From Clostridiales bacterium UBA1316 (GTDB lineage: Bacteria > Bacillota > Clostridia > Oscillospirales > Oscillospiraceae): 44,549 nt of DNA. Location: assembly GCA_002307055.1 (NCBI GenBank), contig DBTM01000080.1, positions 396-44,944 of the forward strand, read 5' to 3'. The notes beneath the pieces were generated by a model. The model searched no databases and was not told the DNA's origin. It was given only the letters and a program-made list of their open reading frames with translations. Shown piece by piece: positions 23,587 to 30,849 of this stretch. The translations under genes were made by a program, and so were the position numbers. Each line of letters begins with the position of its first letter. Within the stretch, counting starts at the first letter, position 1.

Positions 23587-24586
23587 GCTTTTTCCCCTCC
23601 CTTCCGTAAATCCGGGGCTTGACGAGCCGGTCAATCAGCGGCGTCAAACAGTTCATCAGCAGAATGGAATAGCATACGCCTTCGGGATATCCGCCGACCA
23701 GCCGGATGAGCGTTGTAATCAGTCCGCAGCCGACGGCGAATATGATCTGCCCTTTTAATGTGATAGGGATGGTGACCATGTCGGTCGCCATGAAAAACGC
23801 GCCGATAACCAGGCCGCCCGCCATCATGTGGAAGATCGGGTCGCCGGTAAACAGGCCTGCCGTGCCGCCGAAAGCCCAGGTCAGAAGTCCGACAGTGCCG
23901 ATCATGCAGACGGGAACCTGCCACTTTATGTAACCCTTGTAGATGAGGTACAGGCCGCCGAGGACGAGCAGTATCGTGCACGTCTCGCCGAGGCTCCCGT
24001 TCCGGGTGCCCAGCAGCATCGCTTTATAGAGCGCCGCTCTGCTGCCGAAGGTATCAATCAGCGCGCTGTAGCCCTTTTCCTTTAGAATTCCGAGCGGTGT
24101 CGCGCTTGTTACCGTATCGATGACGGAAGTCATCGGGGTCCATTTTGTCATCCACGCCGCCCATGATACCATGAGCGCGGCGCGTCCGATATGCGCCGGG
24201 TTAAAAACATTGTAGCCCAGGCCGCCCATAGAATGCTTCGCTACGGCAATGGCGATAACCGCGCCGAACGCCGTCATATAGAGCGGCAGATTAGGCGGCA
24301 GGCACATAGCCAGCAGCAGACCGGTGACAAACGCGCTGCCGTCTAAGGCGGTAACCTTTACTTTTCTTATTTTTTGAATAAGATATTCGGTACCCACAGC
24401 GCATACAATCGAGACGACGATGTTAAGCAGTGCGGGCAGCCCGAACCAGATAACAGCGAATATCGCAGCGGGTGCCAATGCGAGGTTCACATTCCACATA
24501 ATTTTAGCAATGGTCTCCGGGCTTTTGATATGCGGAGATGCCGAGACCGTCAATAGGGTTTCTTCAAGCTGGTTTGGTGAACTCAT
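23579..24586 (-). CDS. rnfD: Rnf complex membrane subunit RnfD
   Basis: 335 aa with about nine membrane helices. VTSATPLGILKEKG contains the S-A-T-P-L sequence in which RnfD carries covalent FMN, and GGLGYNVFNPAHIGRAALMVSW is characteristic of RnfD/NqrB. The ATG at 24586 is chosen because GGAGG lies 9 bases upstream. A longer in-frame extension to 24700 runs into rnfC and is rejected. RnfD moves electrons across the membrane and is central to ion pumping. Confidence 0.95.
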   Translation of the reverse strand: MSSPNQLEETLLTVSASPHIKSPETIAKIMWNVNLALAPAAIFAVIWFGLPALLNIVVSIVCAVGTEYLIQKIRKVKVTALDGSAFVTGLLLAMCLPPNLPLYMTAFGAVIAIAVAKHSMGGLGYNVFNPAHIGRAALMVSWAAWMTKWTPMTSVIDTVTSATPLGILKEKGYSALIDTFGSRAALYKAMLLGTRNGSLGETCTILLVLGGLYLIYKGYIKWQVPVCMIGTVGLLTWAFGGTAGLFTGDPIFHMMAGGLVIGAFFMATDMVTIPITLKGQIIFAVGCGLITTLIRLVGGYPEGVCYSILLMNCLTPLIDRLVKPRIYGREGKKHA

Positions 24587-24599
24587 ACGTCTTAGCCTC

Positions 24600-25916
24600 C
24601 TATTTATGTGCATGTCCCGCATTTTGGGACTTTGAATATCGGATGTACTGCACAATCCGGCGCTTTGACGGGCATACATATGCGCAGCTCCCGCACTCAA
24701 TGCAGTTGAGCAGACCGTAATCCTTATAGGCTTCCTCGTGCCGGCTGTGCTCGCTGAGTATACTCAGCATGCTCGGTATCAGCCCGATGGGACAGGCATC
24801 GACGCATCGCCCGCACCGGATGCAGGGCGACTCCTCGTCGTGGCTGACGGCGTCCTTGCTCAGCACAAGGATTCCGGCGACGCCCTTGATAATCGGGATA
24901 TCCAGATTGGACAGCGCATAACCCATCATCGGGCCGCCGTTAATAATCTTTTCGGGCGTCTTGCTGTAGCCGCCGCAGTATGCGATGGCATCCTTGAAGC
25001 TTGTCCCGATCGGCACCCTGAGGTTCTTGGGCTGCGCGATGGCGTCGCCCGAAACCGTGATGACGCGTTCAATCAGCGGAATGCCGTCGATAACGGCGTT
25101 GGCAATCGCCACCACCGAGCCGACATTCAAGCCCACGACACCGATATCCGAATGCCGTTTTCCTTCGGGAATTTCGCGGTTTAAAAGCACCTTTATAAAC
25201 ATGCGCTCCGCGCCCTGCGGGTATTTTGTATGTAAGGCGGCAACCTCAACGTCCGTGCCCTTAAAGGCTTCCTCAAACGCCGCGATGGCTTTGGGTTTGT
25301 TGTCTTCAACGCCGATGATGCATTTTTTAACGCCGAGTGACTTCATGGCGATTTTCGCGCCGAGCACGACCCGCGCCGTATCCTCCATCATGACTCTGTA
25401 GTCTGAGTTGAGATAGGGCTCGCACTCCGAGGCGTTTATGAGCAGGGAATCAATATTTTTCTCCGGGCCATATGTCAGCTTAAAGCTTGTCGGGAAGTTT
25501 GCCCCGCCCAAACCGACAAGACCGGCGGCCTTGACAATCTCGTGGATTTCCGCCACACTGAGCTTTTCCCAGTCGCGCTTGAGGGGGAGCCCCTCCGCCC
25601 ACTCGTCCAGCCCGTCGCTCTCAATGACGATGGCGAGACTTTTGTCCTTATAGGAGCTCGGGTACTCCGCGATGTCAATGACCTTGCCGGATATTGACGC
25701 GTGCACAAAGCTGGTCATGCTGGCATCGGCACTCGCGATTAGCTGGCCCTTCTTAACGAGATCGCCGATCTTAACGACAGGTACTCCCGGCGTGCCGATA
25801 TGCTGGCTGACCGGAATGACAACTTTTTGGGGAGCGGGCATGCGCTCCGTTGGAATATCCGAAGTTATGCTTTTAAAATCCTTCGGATGGACACCGCCGC
25901 GGAAGCTTTTATACAT
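24600..25916 (-). CDS. rnfC: Rnf complex subunit RnfC (NADH side)
   Basis: 438 aa, peripheral cytoplasmic subunit that binds NAD(H), FMN and two [4Fe-4S] clusters. It opens with FRGGVHP, continues with the NuoF-like FMN/NADH region (GLVGLGGANFPTSFKL, LINASECEPYL) and ends with ferredoxin motifs CIRCGRCVDACP and CIECGSCAYVCPSKRRIVQYIR. ATG 25916 follows AAGGTGA at good spacing; a TTG six bases earlier is within the spacer. It is the first core gene of the operon, 45 bp after the RseC-like gene. Confidence 0.96.
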   Translation of the reverse strand: MYKSFRGGVHPKDFKSITSDIPTERMPAPQKVVIPVSQHIGTPGVPVVKIGDLVKKGQLIASADASMTSFVHASISGKVIDIAEYPSSYKDKSLAIVIESDGLDEWAEGLPLKRDWEKLSVAEIHEIVKAAGLVGLGGANFPTSFKLTYGPEKNIDSLLINASECEPYLNSDYRVMMEDTARVVLGAKIAMKSLGVKKCIIGVEDNKPKAIAAFEEAFKGTDVEVAALHTKYPQGAERMFIKVLLNREIPEGKRHSDIGVVGLNVGSVVAIANAVIDGIPLIERVITVSGDAIAQPKNLRVPIGTSFKDAIAYCGGYSKTPEKIINGGPMMGYALSNLDIPIIKGVAGILVLSKDAVSHDEESPCIRCGRCVDACPIGLIPSMLSILSEHSRHEEAYKDYGLLNCIECGSCAYVCPSKRRIVQYIRYSKSQNAGHAHK

Positions 25917-25960
25917 GAGCAATCACCTTTTTCATTTGTTGAATTGCTGGATTCGCTGCT

Positions 25961-26413
25961 TTATTTAATAATATGTATGATGGCCGGCAGAGCGTCCTTG
26001 CCTTTACTCACGCGCCTGTCATAGAGCATAATGGAAACAAGGGATACCGCGAACAAGATAACGGCCCCGAGTACTCTGCCCAGCAGCAGATTGACAGCGA
26101 GAAATCCTGCAGCCAGACCGCCGAGCAGCACGCCGAGGAAAAGCGCCAGCAGGGGAAAGATAAATATAAGGAAGGCGCCCTTGAGTGCTCCCGTATCTTT
26201 CACTTCAAACGCGACCCTTTGCCCCACAAGAGCGTTTATTTGGTTCCGCACGGTAACGACGGCAGCCTCGCTCCCCGGGCACGCGCCGCAGTCCTTGCAT
26301 TCAACATGCCTTCCGGCTTTGACCTGCGCCGTCACGCCGTCTGTTTCAATCACGATTCCTTCTTCGGTCTTTATACGAATCACCTCCGGATTATCGCACG
26401 CCTCTATGCGCAT
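25961..26413 (-). CDS. RseC/SoxR-reducing-system-like membrane protein
   Basis: Up to 150 aa. EGIVIETDGVTAQVKAGRH and ECKDCGAC (Cys pair plus Cys) followed by a hydrophobic region with two to three membrane helices match the RseC family, which commonly accompanies rnf operons and is linked to SoxR reduction in proteobacteria. The start is unclear: ATG 26413 has no ribosome site, while a perfect GGAGGTGA sits inside the ORF, five bases before an ATA codon at 26372-26374 that aligns with the usual family start. The product may be about 137 aa. It leads the rnf operon. Confidence 0.8.
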   Translation of the reverse strand: MRIEACDNPEVIRIKTEEGIVIETDGVTAQVKAGRHVECKDCGACPGSEAAVVTVRNQINALVGQRVAFEVKDTGALKGAFLIFIFPLLALFLGVLLGGLAAGFLAVNLLLGRVLGAVILFAVSLVSIMLYDRRVSKGKDALPAIIHIIK

Positions 26414-26620
26414 GTCGCTGATTTGTTGATTTAATATATAAGTACATTATTACATGTATGCATATTTCTGTAATTGAGTCAATAAGCACGCAAAACAATA
26501 AGGCGATAGTACAAAATATCATTAATTTCGACAACAAAGCTTTTCAACAAATTTTATCATATTTTGCGAAAATAAAACACATAAATGTTTAACAAATAAG
26601 GCAATTCTTTTTATGCGACA
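26414..26620. promoter_or_regulatory. AT-rich region upstream of the rnf operon, probable promoter region
   Basis: This is the only long AT-rich stretch before the RseC-rnf operon. On the minus strand, TTGTCG, 17 bases, TACTAT is a candidate promoter, as is TTGACT nearer the gene. TTGTTGA- and TTTAACAA-like words occur, but I see no clean Rex palindrome. No ORF is evident. Confidence 0.35.
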
Positions 26621-26623
26621 TTT

Positions 26624-26685
26624 AAAAAACGCTGTATCTGAATTCCCGGAGCATAGCGCCGGAGAACACCGATACAGCGTTTTTT
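26624..26685 (-). terminator. Terminator of cysE
   Basis: AAAAAACGCTGTATC (26624-26638) pairs with GATACAGCGTTTTTT (26671-26685), enclosing a second smaller CCGG stem. On the minus strand it begins at the cysE stop codon and ends in a run of T. It works in both directions by sequence. Confidence 0.85.
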
Positions 26686-27580
26686 ATTGTTCTTTTGCGT
26701 GCAGGGCTTTATAATCCAAATCCGGGATTTTGATGCTCACCCTTGTTTCCGCCGCGACGGACTTTGTGATAAAGGCGTTGCTGCCGATGACGGCTCCTCG
26801 GCCGATCACCGTCTGGCCGCCAAGGATGGAGGTTGAGGAGTATACGGTCACGTCATCCTCAAGCGTGGGATGGCGTTTCTTCCCCTGCAGGCTCTGACCG
26901 CCCTTCGTGGACAGCGCCCCGAGCGTCACGCCCTGATAGATTTTAACCCCGTTGCCGATCTGTGTCGTCTCGCCGATGACAACGCCCGTGCCGTGGTCGA
27001 TAAAAAAATGATGCCCGATTTCCGCGCCGGGGTGAATATCGATGCCGGTGATGCTGTGTGCGTGCTCGGTCATAATCCTTGGAATCAGCGGAACACCCAA
27101 TAAATGCAGCTCATGGGCAACCCTATAGATGCTGATGGCTAAAATACCCGGGTAGGAGAAGATAATCTCATGTGTGCTCCGGGCAGCCGGGTCACCGTCG
27201 AGCGTGGCCTCAACATCCGTCAGCAAAATCTCGCGCAGCGCCGGAATCCTATTGAGAAAGTCGTAGGCAATCCGGGCGGAAATCAGCGCGGCGTCCTCGT
27301 CGCAGGTCCCCGTGACGGAGGTATCGTGCTGCAGCGCCCGGCAGATTTCCTTTTCCAGCCTGTTCCCGAGCTCCATCATCAGGCTGCCGACATAGAAATA
27401 CAGATCCGTGAGCTCCGTGCTTTGATTTTCAAAATACCCCGGGAATAAGAGTTTTCTGATAATGCCGAGGATTTCGATGATCGCGTCTTTATTCGGCAGA
27501 TAACTTGGCTGCCCCGAATAACCGCCGACAACAGCACGGACCAGGCTTTCCAAATTCTCGTGATTATTGTCCTGCTGCAT
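26684..27580 (-). CDS. cysE: Serine O-acetyltransferase (EpsC/CysE type)
   Basis: 298 aa. It makes O-acetyl-L-serine from serine and acetyl-CoA, the first step of cysteine synthesis. After an all-helical N-terminal domain of about 180 residues, the C-terminal left-handed beta-helix has hexapeptide repeats: GIDIHPGAEIGHHFFIDHGTGVVIGET and GNGVKIYQGVTLGA, with the catalytic His/Asp region DHGTG. The N-terminal domain is longer than in short bacterial CysE and matches the EpsC form. ATG 27580 follows GGAGG by 8 bases; the open frame to 27703 runs through a repeat element and is not coding. No cysK is in the window. Confidence 0.93.
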   Translation of the reverse strand: MQQDNNHENLESLVRAVVGGYSGQPSYLPNKDAIIEILGIIRKLLFPGYFENQSTELTDLYFYVGSLMMELGNRLEKEICRALQHDTSVTGTCDEDAALISARIAYDFLNRIPALREILLTDVEATLDGDPAARSTHEIIFSYPGILAISIYRVAHELHLLGVPLIPRIMTEHAHSITGIDIHPGAEIGHHFFIDHGTGVVIGETTQIGNGVKIYQGVTLGALSTKGGQSLQGKKRHPTLEDDVTVYSSTSILGGQTVIGRGAVIGSNAFITKSVAAETRVSIKIPDLDYKALHAKEQ

Positions 27581-27636
27581 AATGATATCCTCCAAAAATA
27601 CGGTTGTTATGATAAGGCAGACGCTTAAAATGTTTT

Positions 27637-27664
27637 CGTAGCGGCGGGCTTCCGCGCCCGCCCG
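27637..27664. repeat. GC-rich hairpin repeat, family A
   Basis: CGTAGCGGCGGGCTTCCGCG followed by CCCGCCCG forms a GGCGGGC/GCCCGCC-type hairpin. Close relatives occur at 37831-37860 (inverted) and 37895-37922. It lies between xdhC and cysE, with a further GC-rich inverted piece to about 27700. Confidence 0.65.
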
Positions 27665-27723
27665 TTTCCCGGCGATTGCCGCGCGGTGGGCGGCGTGGAG
27701 CAATTGCCTTATTGTAACCTTTA

Positions 27724-28755
27724 TCAGCTGTACTTTTCAATAGCAACCTTCATGATGCCGCCGCAGACCATCCCCTCGTCCTCGGCAACGTCGCCTGTCA
27801 TATCCACATCCTGGATTTTATAACCGCCGTCGCGTATTACATCATATGCGGCTGAAATAACTTCGCCCTCGCTGCAGCCGCCGCCGATGCTGCCGAGTGT
27901 TTTGCCGTGCGGCCACACAATCATTTTTGCCCCGATGTCCCGCGGCACGGAGCCCTTCGTTTCAATAATCGTCACAAGCGCGCGCGGCTCCTCCGAATCC
28001 TTTGCCAGCTCGGTCAGAACCTCCATGTCGAGCTCCGGCCAGCAGGTGCCGGCAATCGCTCTTTTGTATTTAATGAGTTCCGACAAAATGGAAATGGCGA
28101 TTTCCTCCGGCGTCTCGGCGCCGATATCGAGCCCAATCGGGGCGCGGACGGCGTCGAGTTTCTCCTTCGGATATCCCTCTTCCGTCAGCTGCTCTCTGGC
28201 CCCGCGTACGCGCCGCTTTGACCCGATCATGCCCGTATACGCCGTTTCGAGCGTCAGCACCTGTCTCAGGCAGTCCAGATCATGCCGGTGCCCGCGCGTG
28301 ATGATGACCACGAAGCTCGACCTGTTGATATTCAGCAGGGGAAAAACCCTCTCAAAGCTTTCGCAGATCACCTGCTTGGCTTCCGGGAACCGCTGCCTGT
28401 TGGCAAACGACGGCCGGTCGTCCACGACCGTCACCGCGAACCCGCACTTCGCGCTGAACTCCGCCAAAGGCTTCGCGATGTGCCCGCCCCCTAAAATAAT
28501 CAGCCGCGACTCCGGGAAATAAGGCTCGGCAAAGCCAATGCCATCCGCTTCGCTTGACTTTTGCAACTCTCCCGTTTCAAAAGCGCCCTGCACCAGCGTC
28601 CGCGCCGTTCCCGCGGCAGCCGACGCGTCCTCTTCCTCCGGCTCCGCGATGACCTGCTTTTCAATGCCGCTCTCAGACAGCCCCGTCGTCACAACCGCCC
28701 GCCGCCCCGTTTCCAGCACCGCCGCCACACTTTTATAGATATCTCTTGAATTCAT
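27724..28755 (-). CDS. XdhC/CoxI-family protein with swapped domain order
   Basis: 343 aa. XdhC proteins bring sulfurated molybdenum cofactor to xanthine dehydrogenase and related hydroxylases. The Rossmann (XdhC_C) domain comes first: LIILGGGHIAKPLAEF from about residue 85, VVDDRPSFANRQRFP, and ITRGHRHDLDCL. The XdhC/CoxI domain comes last: ALVTIIETKGSVPRDIGAKM from about 259, GSIGGGCSEGEV and MVCGG near 329-333. Canonical XdhC has the opposite order. The first 75 residues are of unclear type. ATG 28755 follows AGGAGC; the frame extends to 28857 without a ribosome site. No dehydrogenase subunit gene is in the window. Confidence 0.87.
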   Translation of the reverse strand: MNSRDIYKSVAAVLETGRRAVVTTGLSESGIEKQVIAEPEEEDASAAAGTARTLVQGAFETGELQKSSEADGIGFAEPYFPESRLIILGGGHIAKPLAEFSAKCGFAVTVVDDRPSFANRQRFPEAKQVICESFERVFPLLNINRSSFVVIITRGHRHDLDCLRQVLTLETAYTGMIGSKRRVRGAREQLTEEGYPKEKLDAVRAPIGLDIGAETPEEIAISILSELIKYKRAIAGTCWPELDMEVLTELAKDSEEPRALVTIIETKGSVPRDIGAKMIVWPHGKTLGSIGGGCSEGEVISAAYDVIRDGGYKIQDVDMTGDVAEDEGMVCGGIMKVAIEKYS

Positions 28756-28927
28756 TTGTACAGCTCCTTTTATACGGTATACTCCGACTATATCAATTAT
28801 TATGCTTAAGTATAAAGCCCCTCTGTAAAAATGGAAAGCCAAATCTTTTCGTTTCACCGTCCGTTATCTTTCCATATGCGATTCACGAACCCGGCATATA
28901 ACGACATAAGCATCCGTTGCCTTTTTA

Positions 28928-28965
28928 CCTCCCTCTTGAGGGAGGTGGCACGGCGGAACGCCGTG
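28928..28965. repeat. Paired hairpin repeat, family B
   Basis: CCTCCCTC TT GAGGGAGG is followed at once by CACGGCG GAA CGCCGTG. A degenerate relative (GCTCCTTTTGAAAGGAGC plus GCCGCCcgcaGGCGGC) lies at 30713-30748. The doublet form is typical of small interspersed elements. No transposase is present. Confidence 0.6.
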
Positions 28966-29084
28966 ACGAAAGGAGTAAAACGCAGGCGCGCAAGGAGCTG
29001 CGGCCTATCTCTCGGCTGTAAACGGTATCGTCAAGCCGCAGCACCTTCGGCGCGATTCCTACGGCATGCCAATGGATTGATCTG

Positions 29085-29108
29085 TAGGGACGACCATCGG
29101 TCGTCCGC
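29085..29108. repeat. Hairpin repeat, family C copy 1
   Basis: TAGGGACGACC ATC GGTCGTCC. The same TAGGGACGACC...GGTCGTCC unit recurs at 30801-30823 and in degenerate form at 30623-30650. All lie in the gaps around the hydrolase array. The surrounding 28756-29340 contains no convincing gene. Confidence 0.65.
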
Positions 29109-29186
29109 CGTTCTCCATGCTCCCGCGCTTATTAATCATATAATTATAGTATGATTACCCGCGCTTTATGTCAAGCGAAACTTCGG

Positions 29187-29226
29187 AAACAAACGCCATA
29201 CTATGCGCATAGTATGGCGTTTGTTT
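29187..29226. terminator. Perfect 40-bp palindrome, likely terminator of the hydrolase array
   Basis: The arms 29187-29206 and 29207-29226 are exact reverse complements with no separate loop (centre ATGCGCAT). The plus-strand end carries TTTGTTTT, and by symmetry the minus strand does as well. It lies 117 bp beyond the last hydrolase gene on the minus strand. Confidence 0.65.
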
Positions 29227-29250
29227 TATCAATATTTTCGCCGTCCCTGT

Positions 29251-29313
29251 CATTCCCACGCAGGTGAGAATCCACGCGCCAGGTAAGTCTGGATTCCCGC
29301 CTTCGCGGGAATG
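29251..29313. repeat. CATTCCC...GGGAATG inverted repeat element
   Basis: CATTCCCACGC and GCGGGAATG end sequences bracket a 63-bp element with an internal GGATTCCCGCC TT CGCGGGAATG hairpin. It resembles the widespread short intergenic element with the GTCATTCCCGCG-type core. It lies between the palindrome and the end of the hydrolase gene at 29344. Confidence 0.55.
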
Positions 29314-29343
29314 GCAGGTTCGCAGGTGATAGAGCCGCGCGGC

Positions 29344-30561
29344 TTAATCCAGTGCGGAGTAGAGGATATTGGCGACAGTGCTCTGGTATTCGTAGGACAT
29401 AGCGGTGTGCTCGACCACGTAAAAGGCGACGACGAGGTTGTTGTCCGGGTCAATCATAATGCGGCCGCCCCCGGCCCCGGCGTGGTCATAGGCGCGGGGC
29501 GAGCGCAGCAGGCCCAAATCATCCTTTTTGCCGAAGCAGACATTCCAGCCCAGCCCCCACGAGCACGACAGCCACCGTGTGCCCCAGAACGAGGGCGGGA
29601 GCTTTGCGTTGTGGTCGGTTGTCATCAGGCGGATGGTGGCGGGGGAGAGGATGCGCGCGCCGTCAAGCGTGCCCTGCTGCAGCCACATCTGCCCGAACCG
29701 CGTAAGGTCAGCCATGGTGCTTTTTAGGCCCGAGGCGCCGTTTGTGTTGGTCATGATATTGTCGCTGTTAAACCAATCCGCGCCGTGGAAGCTCGGGTCC
29801 CGCTTGACCACGCGCGGCCATTTGTCTTTCGGCAGGAGAAAGTGCGTATCCCGCATGCCCAGCGGCTTGAACAACCGGCGTGAGGCAAACGCGTCAATCG
29901 TTTCGCCGGTCAGCTTTTCAATCAGCTTCTTCATTAAATTATAAGCGGTATTGCAGTAATTGAACCCTGTCCCCGGATCGGCGGTCAAAGGTGCCGACAG
30001 CTGGACGGCATTATATGTTTCATCGACGGATTTATCATTCAGCTCAACCTCCGGCATGCCGAGCTGTGTCCGTATCTTGCCGAAGGCAGCCTCATATTCC
30101 TCGTCGGATTTGAAATTGGTATCGATACCCAGCTGCGCGCAAAGCTCGCCGAAATACTGGTCAATACGCTCATCCGACATGCCCGAGCAGTGCGCCAGCA
30201 CCTGCCAGAGCTCAACCTCATCCTTTTTGCCGCCGGTGAATTCAGGGAAATATCTGTTGAACCGGTCCCAAAAATCGATAACCCCGTCTTCCATTAAAAG
30301 CGCCAGCAGCGTCGCGATAATGGGCTTTGTGATCGAAGCCAGCGGATAGATCGCATCCTCGGCTAAGGGTGTCCCGTCAAGACTGCCCGTACCGTAAGCG
30401 CCGTTAAAAATAACCTTGCCGTACCGCAGCGCCCGCACAGCCGTAAAGGTGTTCGGATTGTCCACCGCCAGCTGCTTTAAATAGCTGTCGAGGTATTCAA
30501 GCCGCCCGGGATCAACCCTGAGCGCCTCAAGACCTGAAACCTCCGCTTTGGTCTGTATCAT
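29344..30561 (-). CDS. Serine hydrolase, beta-lactamase-fold, paralogue 1 (subfamily A)
   Basis: 405 aa, cytosolic (no signal peptide). It has the three sites of class C beta-lactamase / family VIII esterase proteins: SITK at residues 76-79 (nucleophile Ser, Lys), YCN at 202-204 and HAG at 340-342. Of the seven paralogues this one alone keeps the canonical Asn in the second motif. Subfamily A is marked by PGRLEYLDSYLKQ near the start and by a C-terminus ending in NILYSALD. The natural substrate is unknown; esterase, D-amino-peptidase or beta-lactone hydrolase activities are all possible. AAAGGGGA precedes the ATG. It is the last gene of the array, 288 bp after paralogue 2, with repeats in the gap. 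Confidence 0.88.
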   Translation of the reverse strand: MIQTKAEVSGLEALRVDPGRLEYLDSYLKQLAVDNPNTFTAVRALRYGKVIFNGAYGTGSLDGTPLAEDAIYPLASITKPIIATLLALLMEDGVIDFWDRFNRYFPEFTGGKKDEVELWQVLAHCSGMSDERIDQYFGELCAQLGIDTNFKSDEEYEAAFGKIRTQLGMPEVELNDKSVDETYNAVQLSAPLTADPGTGFNYCNTAYNLMKKLIEKLTGETIDAFASRRLFKPLGMRDTHFLLPKDKWPRVVKRDPSFHGADWFNSDNIMTNTNGASGLKSTMADLTRFGQMWLQQGTLDGARILSPATIRLMTTDHNAKLPPSFWGTRWLSCSWGLGWNVCFGKKDDLGLLRSPRAYDHAGAGGGRIMIDPDNNLVVAFYVVEHTAMSYEYQSTVANILYSALD

Positions 30562-30622
30562 AAGAAATCCCCTTTCTGTTCATGTTTTTACATATATTAC
30601 GCTCCTGATTCGGTGTCCTCCC

Positions 30623-30650
30623 GTAGGGACGACCACAGCGATCGCCCGTC
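30623..30650. repeat. Degenerate family C hairpin repeat
   Basis: GTAGGGACGACCACAGCG followed by ATCGCCCGTC keeps the left half of the family C unit; the right arm has changed. It lies in the gap between paralogues 1 and 2. Confidence 0.45.
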
Positions 30651-30712
30651 AGTCCCGTCAATCCAACCCAGCCGAACGCAGTTCGCTCCTATATCGTCAT
30701 CACCTAACTCAG

Positions 30713-30748
30713 GCTCCTTTTGAAAGGAGCTGCCGCCCGCAGGCGGCT
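30713..30748. repeat. Paired hairpin repeat, family B copy 2
   Basis: GCTCCTTTTGAAAGGAGC and then GCCGCC CGCA GGCGGC. The layout is the same as at 28928-28965. Confidence 0.55.
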
Positions 30749-30800
30749 GAGGATTGTCCCCTGTACCGCGTAACACCCATTATTTAACAGCGCAACCGCC

Positions 30801-30825
30801 GTAGGGACGACCACCGGTCGTCCGC
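30801..30825. repeat. Hairpin repeat, family C copy 2
   Basis: TAGGGACGACC ACC GGTCGTCCGC, nearly identical to 29085-29108. It ends 25 bp before the stop of paralogue 2. Confidence 0.65.
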
Positions 30826-30849
30826 GCCTGTGCGGCGTAACGCGGCACC

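Noticed and set aside
27581..27703. 41-codon N-terminal extension of cysE
   Set aside because: It runs through a GC hairpin repeat, and GGAGG sits before the ATG at 27580.
28831..29154. 107-codon plus-strand frame in the gap after xdhC
   Set aside because: It spans repeat elements, has no ribosome site and gives an Arg-rich translation without family features.
30601..30849. Possible CRISPR-like repeat cluster between paralogues 1 and 2
   Set aside because: The repeats are different hairpin families without equal spacing or unique spacers.
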